Source: Synergistaceae bacterium
GTDB taxonomy: Bacteria > Synergistota > Synergistia > Synergistales > Aminobacteriaceae
Assembly: GCA_017458545.1 (NCBI GenBank)
Contig: JAFTBA010000172.1
Coordinates: 1 to 9,841, forward strand
DNA length: 9,841 nucleotides
Reading direction: 5' to 3'
Positions 5,870 through 9,841 of this stretch are shown here, one piece after another. Position numbers and translations under genes: made by a program. Numbering within the stretch: position 1 is the first letter of the stretch; each line of letters begins with the position of its first letter. The notes beneath the pieces are model-generated. The model was not told the origin of the DNA. It did no database searches and worked only from the letters and a program-made list of their open reading frames with translations.

Positions 5870-6883
5870 TTGATACTTGCCGCGATAACAACATGTAAGC
5901 GGAAGCCGGATATGGTTGAACGGGCTGTGAAAAGCGTTGTAGCTCAGACATACAGGGACTGGAATTTGGTTGTTGTTGATGACAGTCCTGCGGACTATGA
6001 GTTCCGTGATGATGTCAGGAAGATGGTCGAAAGCTATGCGGAGAAGGACAGTAGGATTCGCTACGTTCCGCACGACAGGAATTACGGAGCGCAGAGAGCA
6101 AGGAATACCGCGCTTGATATTGCCGACAGGGAAGGGTATGAGTTTATTGCCTACCTTGATGACGATGATGAGTGGCTGCCCGAGAAGCTGGAGAAACAGC
6201 TCGCGGTTTTCATGAGTCATGATGAGAAGTTAGGGTTAGTATACTGTGGTGCCTACGGTTCTGTGAAAGATGATGCTACAGGAAAATATGTGTCATACAA
6301 AAGAAAAATGAAATTTCATGAAGGTAAAATATATGATAAATTGATATTTGAAGACTTCATCGGAAGCTTCAGCAGACCGCTTATACGAGCAAGATATTTA
6401 AAAGAAGTTGGAGGGTTGGAAGAAAAAATGCCAGTCCGTCAAGACTGGGAAACATGGTTAAGGCTATCTAGATACTATGAAATATCCTATGTGAATGAAG
6501 CACTTATCAGGAGTACTCCTCATGAAGGAGAACACGTAGGACGCAATCATGTTCAACGTCCTCAAGCACTAGTGATAATTATAAGCAAGAATCTCGACTA
6601 TCTAAAGAAGCACAAATATGCTTATTGGAAAATATACCGGGAATTAGCGTTGGAATGTGAGCGTAATGCTTATAGTGCTTGGATAAAGACATTACAGCTT
6701 CAGCCTTTGAGGGTTATTAGTAACTTAACTACTATACTTCGTATTCCATCCGAAACTATGATATGTACAATTAAATATTTTGTACGAAAATTTTTTCCGT
6801 GCCAGTTTTCTTATCTTAAGAAGCTTAATATTAAACTAAAAGGTGGAAAAATAATTGATACCGACAAGAGAACAAGCCTATGA
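5870..6883 (+). CDS. Family 2 glycosyltransferase
   Basis: This 337-aa GT-A-fold glycosyltransferase starts at TTG. It transfers a sugar from a nucleotide-sugar donor, probably to a cell-surface polysaccharide or lipopolysaccharide precursor on the cytoplasmic side; donor and acceptor are unknown. Visible motifs are the N-terminal strand ILAAITTCKRKP, VVVDD (34-38), NYGAQRARN (71-79), the metal-binding DDDDEW (97-102) and QDWETWLRLS (191-200), which carries the probable catalytic base region. The tail (about 230-337) is basic and lysine/aromatic-rich, perhaps membrane-associated. Composition changes within the gene: one 60-base block at 6121-6180 is about 52% GC, 6301-6360 about 20%, and 6781-6840 about 27%. 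This suggests recombination or transfer. The last 29 bases overlap the HD-domain gene in another frame. The 3' end may be a fused or replaced segment. Confidence 0.88.
   Translation: MILAAITTCKRKPDMVERAVKSVVAQTYRDWNLVVVDDSPADYEFRDDVRKMVESYAEKDSRIRYVPHDRNYGAQRARNTALDIADREGYEFIAYLDDDDEWLPEKLEKQLAVFMSHDEKLGLVYCGAYGSVKDDATGKYVSYKRKMKFHEGKIYDKLIFEDFIGSFSRPLIRARYLKEVGGLEEKMPVRQDWETWLRLSRYYEISYVNEALIRSTPHEGEHVGRNHVQRPQALVIIISKNLDYLKKHKYAYWKIYRELALECERNAYSAWIKTLQLQPLRVISNLTTILRIPSETMICTIKYFVRKFFPCQFSYLKKLNIKLKGGKIIDTDKRTSL
6841..6846 (+). promoter_or_regulatory. Ribosome site for the TTG start of the HD-domain gene
   Basis: AGGTGG lies 8 nt before the TTG at 6855, inside the 3' end of the glycosyltransferase. 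It supports TTG as the start and suggests translation linked to the upstream gene. Confidence 0.6.
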
Positions 6884-7421
6884 CCTTCTCAGGCAGCACA
6901 ATAACGAAACCTCCCACATTCACCACGCCGCAGCTGTCGAAGCAGCTATGCGTCATTTCGCCGGGCTCTACGGCGAAGACCCCGACCTATGGGGTGTAGT
7001 CGGCATACTTCACGACATCGATTGGGAGGAAACTGCCTCAGCTCCCGAAACACATTGCCACATCGCTCCGGAGATACTCAGGAATGCAGGAGTCGATGAA
7101 AACATCATTCACGCAGTTCAGTCTCACGGCTTCGGAATCTGCACTGACGTTGAACCCTCGAATAACCTCGAACGTACTCTCTTCACCATTGACGAACTCA
7201 CAGGACTCATCATTACGGCAGGACTCGTAAGACCATCTAAATCACTCGCTGACCTCGAACTCAAGTCCGTCAAAAAAAAATGGAAAGATAAAGCATTCGC
7301 TCGCGGAGTAAACAGAGACATCATTAAACAGGGCGCTGAAAAAATGAATATGCCCCTCGATAATGTCATTAACGAAACAATTTCAGCATTAAGACCTGTT
7401 GAAAAATCTATCGGTCTTTGA
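6855..7421 (+). CDS. HD-domain hydrolase
   Basis: This 188-aa cytoplasmic protein of the HD superfamily comprises metal-dependent phosphohydrolases, often acting on nucleotides or similar phosphates; the substrate is unknown. The metal ligands are readable: H23/H24 in HIHHAAAVEAAMRHFAG, H53-D54 in VVGILHDIDWEE, histidines near 67-69 (THCH), H91 in QSHGFG and D113 in TIDELTGLI. The C-terminal part (VRPSKSLADLELKSVKKKWK and onward) is conserved in this single-domain HD group, which is common in Clostridia and Synergistota. The start is TTG with AGGTGG upstream. The first 29 bases overlap the end of the glycosyltransferase. GC jumps at the border: 27% in 6781-6840 against about 62% in 6961-7020. 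This gene is native-like in codon use, so the overlap probably arose when the upstream gene was brought in or exchanged. Confidence 0.87.
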   Translation: MIPTREQAYDLLRQHNNETSHIHHAAAVEAAMRHFAGLYGEDPDLWGVVGILHDIDWEETASAPETHCHIAPEILRNAGVDENIIHAVQSHGFGICTDVEPSNNLERTLFTIDELTGLIITAGLVRPSKSLADLELKSVKKKWKDKAFARGVNRDIIKQGAEKMNMPLDNVINETISALRPVEKSIGL

Positions 7422-7441
7422 CATACTCCATAACCGAAACT

Positions 7442-7485
7442 AACGGACTTAACCGTTCAGGTTTGGTAAAATATTTTATACGGAG
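7442..7485 (+). promoter_or_regulatory. Dyads, weak promoter and ribosome site upstream of the response regulator
   Basis: The 76-bp gap after the HD gene contains AACGG/CCGTT (7442-7457) and a perfect 12-bp palindrome TAAAATATTTTA (7467-7478). A weak promoter can be drawn: TTAACC (7449-7454), 17 bp, TATTTT (7472-7477). GGAG at 7482-7485 directly touches the ATG at 7486, so it can serve only the ATG at 7498, with a 12-nt spacer. The dyads may be binding sites for autoregulation. Confidence 0.4.
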
Positions 7486-7497
7486 ATGATGCAATCT

Positions 7498-8139
7498 ATG
7501 GCTGTAAGAATTTTACTTGCAGATGATCACCCCCTCACACGCTCAGGCATCGCTGAGTTCGTGCGCAGGGAAGAAACTTTTGAACTTGTCGCTGAAGCAG
7601 AAGACGGCGCAGAGGCTTGGGAAAAAATTAAGGAACTCAGACCCGATGTAGCCCTCCTCGATATTCGTATGCCCGGTTATGACGGCGTTGCTGTTGCCCA
7701 GAAAGTCAAAAACGAAGGCATGAATACCGCTATCGTCATGCTCACTTCTTATGACGCTCAGCAGTATGTCATCGCCTCGCTCAGAGCAGGCGCACGCGGT
7801 TTCGTCCTCAAAACAGTAAGCCCTAAAGAACTCACTACCGCCATTAACACTGTCGCTAAAGGAGGACTCTATCTTGACCCTGAAGTAGCTTCAGTTATGG
7901 GCGAACAGGATTTCATTCCCGAACAGTTATCGGTCAGGGAACGTGAAGTGCTTTTGCTTGCTGCTAAAGGATTATCGAGCAAGGAAGTCGCTAAACAATT
8001 ATTCATCAGTGAGCGCACCGTTCAGACTCATCTTGCTTCGATTTATGACAAGCTCGGTTCACGCAACAAAACTGAAGCATTACTCCTCGCCCTCAAATAC
8101 GGAGTCGTTACACTTGAGGAGCTTTTAGAGGACGATTAA
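7498..8139 (+). CDS. NarL/FixJ-type response regulator
   Basis: This 213-aa protein has a receiver domain (about 1-120) and a LuxR-type DNA-binding domain (about 143-208). Receiver residues are acidic pocket D9-D10, phospho-acceptor D55 in LLDIRMPG, T83 in MLTSYD and K105 in GFVLK. The output domain has LSVREREVLLLAAKGLSSKE, then LFISERTVQTHLASIYDKL, the recognition helix. It becomes phosphorylated by a kinase and then binds promoters as a dimer. The start at 7498 is preferred over the ATGs at 7486 and 7489 because of the ribosome site at 7482-7485 and because MAVRILLADDHPL is the family's usual opening. The kinase gene begins 10 bp downstream, so the two form one two-component pair. Its target genes cannot be inferred from the window. 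Confidence 0.95.
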   Translation: MAVRILLADDHPLTRSGIAEFVRREETFELVAEAEDGAEAWEKIKELRPDVALLDIRMPGYDGVAVAQKVKNEGMNTAIVMLTSYDAQQYVIASLRAGARGFVLKTVSPKELTTAINTVAKGGLYLDPEVASVMGEQDFIPEQLSVREREVLLLAAKGLSSKEVAKQLFISERTVQTHLASIYDKLGSRNKTEALLLALKYGVVTLEELLEDD

Positions 8140-8149
8140 TTCTGTATCA

Positions 8150-9544
8150 ATGCTTTCACAGTTACGTAAGAAATTTGCAGGGTCAGGGTCTCATTTCCTG
8201 GCCTTTTTGCTGTGCGCTTTAATCATTCCGTCAGCTGCAGTAGTATTCGTAGCAGTCGCAGGAATGCTCAGTCAGGAAAGAGCTATGGAAGCTGCTGTGA
8301 GTTCATACGTTCAGGACTTGGCCGAAAGCATGAGCTATCACCTCAGCAGTGACTCTGATGTTTGGACGTTCTCAATGTTAAGCGACTTCACTCGCTTTCC
8401 TTTCTTCTCATGGGGGCCGTCAATACCGGGCTGGGTAGCTTTAATCGGTCAGGACGGAAAAGTAATCATAGCTTCTCCCGGTTCAATGCACATAATCACA
8501 TCAATATGGCGCAACGATTTACCCATAGGACGCGCCGTCAGAGTCGAGGATAAACAGGCAGCTCAATACACGCTCGCTGTCTACCCCGTTAAACGCCCCA
8601 GCGGAGGCTATGTTGTTGCCGCAGTATCGTGGACTCAATTACTCGGAGGACTCGTAGGAGTCGTAAGAATTTGGCCGCTCCTCATAGTTGCAATAGCACT
8701 GCTCAGTTTCTTCTCGATAAGACTGCTTTGGAGCAGAGTAGTTACACCTTTAAGGTCGCTTTCGTCCGATATTGACAGCATGACATTAGGGAAGGACGTT
8801 CCCGAAAATTTACCCGAAGGAACTATACAGGAAATTGAGAGCGTACATAATGCCCTCAGGCGTTACGCACAGGCAGCAGTTGAACGCGACAATTTACGCA
8901 ACAGATACGTGCGCGATGTAGTTCAGGCTCAGGAACAGGAGCGCATGGACATGGCAAGAGAGATACATGACGGAGCATTACAGGACGTTACCGCGCTGTT
9001 ACAGCAAATCCACATGATAGCCGATGACGAGAACAAAACTACAAGACTCAAACGTTCCGAAATTATAGCTAAGACTGTAGTGCGTGAACTGAGAGCTTTC
9101 TGCGATGAACTTGCACCGCCGTGGATGGACTTAGGGGTCAATGAGGCAATCACCGAATTAGCCGAGAGACTCTCACAGGCTTACGACATAATCATAATGA
9201 CTGACTATGACGAAGATACTGACACTGCCGAAATCGAGAACGATAAAATCCTGTCGCTTCTCCGAATAATTCAGGAGGCCGTATCTAATGCAGTTAGGCA
9301 CGGCCATGCGTCTGAAGTAGATATACAGTTGACGCGTGAGAATGATACTTTGACGCTTGAGGTTTCGGACAACGGTAAGGGATTCGAGTCAGGGCATATT
9401 AATCACGAGACTTTGAGGGTCGAAGGACACAGAGGACTCGCCAGCATGACCGAGAGAATGAGCCTCATGGGAGGTACTCTGAAAATCTCATCGAAGCCTG
9501 AGGAAGGTACGAAGATTACTGCATCGTTCAATATAGGTGCATGA
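8150..9544 (+). CDS. Membrane sensor histidine kinase, NarX/DegS (HisKA_3) type
   Basis: This 464-aa protein has membrane helix 1 at about 15-40, an extracytoplasmic sensor of about 120 residues (41-163), helix 2 at about 164-194, a HAMP-like linker (195-245), a HisKA_3 dimerisation domain with phospho-acceptor H273 in REIHDGALQDV, and a C-terminal ATPase domain. The ATPase has an N box (IIQEAVSNAVRHG, 373-385), D407-N-G-K-G and a G-rich GHRGLASMTERM. All catalytic motifs are intact. The sensor contains PGWVALIGQDGKVIIASPG, which looks like a small Cache/PAS-type strand pattern; the signal is unknown. The gene lies 10 bp after the response regulator, its obvious partner. The ribosome site is poor (GAGG about 18 nt upstream, inside the regulator gene), so translation may depend on coupling. 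Confidence 0.94.
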   Translation: MLSQLRKKFAGSGSHFLAFLLCALIIPSAAVVFVAVAGMLSQERAMEAAVSSYVQDLAESMSYHLSSDSDVWTFSMLSDFTRFPFFSWGPSIPGWVALIGQDGKVIIASPGSMHIITSIWRNDLPIGRAVRVEDKQAAQYTLAVYPVKRPSGGYVVAAVSWTQLLGGLVGVVRIWPLLIVAIALLSFFSIRLLWSRVVTPLRSLSSDIDSMTLGKDVPENLPEGTIQEIESVHNALRRYAQAAVERDNLRNRYVRDVVQAQEQERMDMAREIHDGALQDVTALLQQIHMIADDENKTTRLKRSEIIAKTVVRELRAFCDELAPPWMDLGVNEAITELAERLSQAYDIIIMTDYDEDTDTAEIENDKILSLLRIIQEAVSNAVRHGHASEVDIQLTRENDTLTLEVSDNGKGFESGHINHETLRVEGHRGLASMTERMSLMGGTLKISSKPEEGTKITASFNIGA

Positions 9545-9553
9545 AGTGAATCA

Positions 9554-9586
9554 GTGAGGGGCAGCGAAGTATTTGCGGTCTCTCAC
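9554..9586. other. Hairpin without T-tract between convergent genes
   Basis: GTGAGGGGC (9554-9562) can pair with GTCTCTCAC (9578-9586) over nine positions including two G-U pairs, with a 15-nt loop that itself contains GC/GC. It covers the gap between the kinase and the convergent glycosyltransferase and overlaps the latter's stop. No T run follows on either strand, so it is not a classical terminator. Confidence 0.4.
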
Positions 9587-9841
9587 CGCTTATCGGATTG
9601 ACTGACGGCTGATTTACAATACGCTTCAACCATAACCGTCATATCATCAACAGTAATAATCTTCTCACTGCTTAACCTGCCGGCCTCGCCATCAACAATA
9701 AACCTCTCAATCGCTCTCTTCCATTCCTCAACGTTCCCGACAGGCACAAGCCCTTCCTTTGCGAACTCCCTCAGAGCCTCAAGGTCAGACGCAATCACCG
9801 GCAGCCCTATGCTCAGAGCTTCAAGCACAACGAGTCCCATC
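9583..9841 (-). CDS. Family 4 (GT-B) glycosyltransferase, C-terminal end (partial)
   Basis: Only the last 85 or so residues are in the window; the gene continues past position 9841. It begins MGLVVLEALSIGLPVIASD, the classical GT4 donor-binding segment. There, the second glutamate of the E-x7-E motif lies in VVLEALS, contacting the nucleotide-sugar, and the first lies outside the window or just at its edge. The rest, GLVPVGNVEEWKRAIERFI, is the usual C-terminal helix region, where a loop value such as PVGN precedes W-x-x-A-I. It probably makes surface polysaccharide or a glycolipid. The internal Met at 9840 is not the true start. It converges on the kinase gene, with 38 bp between stops. Acceptor and donor are unknown. 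Confidence 0.88.
   Translation of the reverse strand, partial: MGLVVLEALSIGLPVIASDLEALREFAKEGLVPVGNVEEWKRAIERFIVDGEAGRLSSEKIITVDDMTVMVEAYCKSAVSQSDKR

Noticed and set aside
5816..6220. Antisense reading frames opposite the glycosyltransferase, kinase and other genes
   Set aside because: They lie fully under genes with clear family motifs and show no motifs or ribosome sites of their own.
7486..7497. Response-regulator start at 7486
   Set aside because: The GGAG site touches this ATG with no spacer, and the added MMQS is atypical. The ATG at 7498 is preferred.

Overview
The window looks like chromosome from an anaerobic, amino-acid-fermenting bacterium, most likely of the Synergistota. This rests on the cluster iorA - small gene - iorB - paaK - ACT-domain protein, and on the look of the HD-domain and ACT proteins. 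It is recognition from memory, not a search. Overall composition is intermediate in GC with some abrupt AT-rich stretches. No rRNA, tRNA, CRISPR array, transposase or phage gene was seen.

Layout. (1) Positions 1-3240, plus strand: an aryl-pyruvate oxidation operon. It holds the C-terminal end of indolepyruvate:ferredoxin oxidoreductase alpha (iorA, cut by the window edge), a 128-aa coiled-coil plus single-membrane-helix protein lodged between the two subunit genes, iorB, a phenylacetate-CoA-ligase-type enzyme (paaK) and a double ACT-domain protein. The unit is closed by an intrinsic terminator. (2) 3241-4225: a second, diverged ACT-domain paralogue and a small secreted protein, ending in a bidirectional terminator. 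(3) 4224-5516, minus strand: a YbjN-type protein and an XRE-cupin transcriptional regulator. (4) 5517-5869: an AT-rich intergenic region with several dyads, one lying over the probable promoter of the next gene. (5) 5870-7421: a family 2 glycosyltransferase whose second half is markedly AT-rich and whose 3' end runs 29 bp into an HD-domain hydrolase gene. Both genes appear to use TTG starts. (6) 7498-9544: a NarL-type response regulator followed by its probable partner, a membrane histidine kinase. (7) 9583-9841, minus strand: the C-terminal end of a family 4 glycosyltransferase running off the window.

How it works together. IorAB oxidatively decarboxylates aryl-pyruvates from aromatic amino acids to aryl-acetyl-CoA with reduction of ferredoxin. 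The PaaK-type enzyme interconverts aryl acids and their CoA esters, and the ACT protein probably senses an amino acid. The XRE-cupin protein and the two-component pair are regulators whose targets cannot be read from the sequence. The most unusual points are the membrane/coiled-coil gene coupled between iorA and iorB, the duplicated ACT gene outside the terminator, and the mosaic glycosyltransferase overlapping its neighbour. I did not find convincing evidence of a wholly new multi-gene system.
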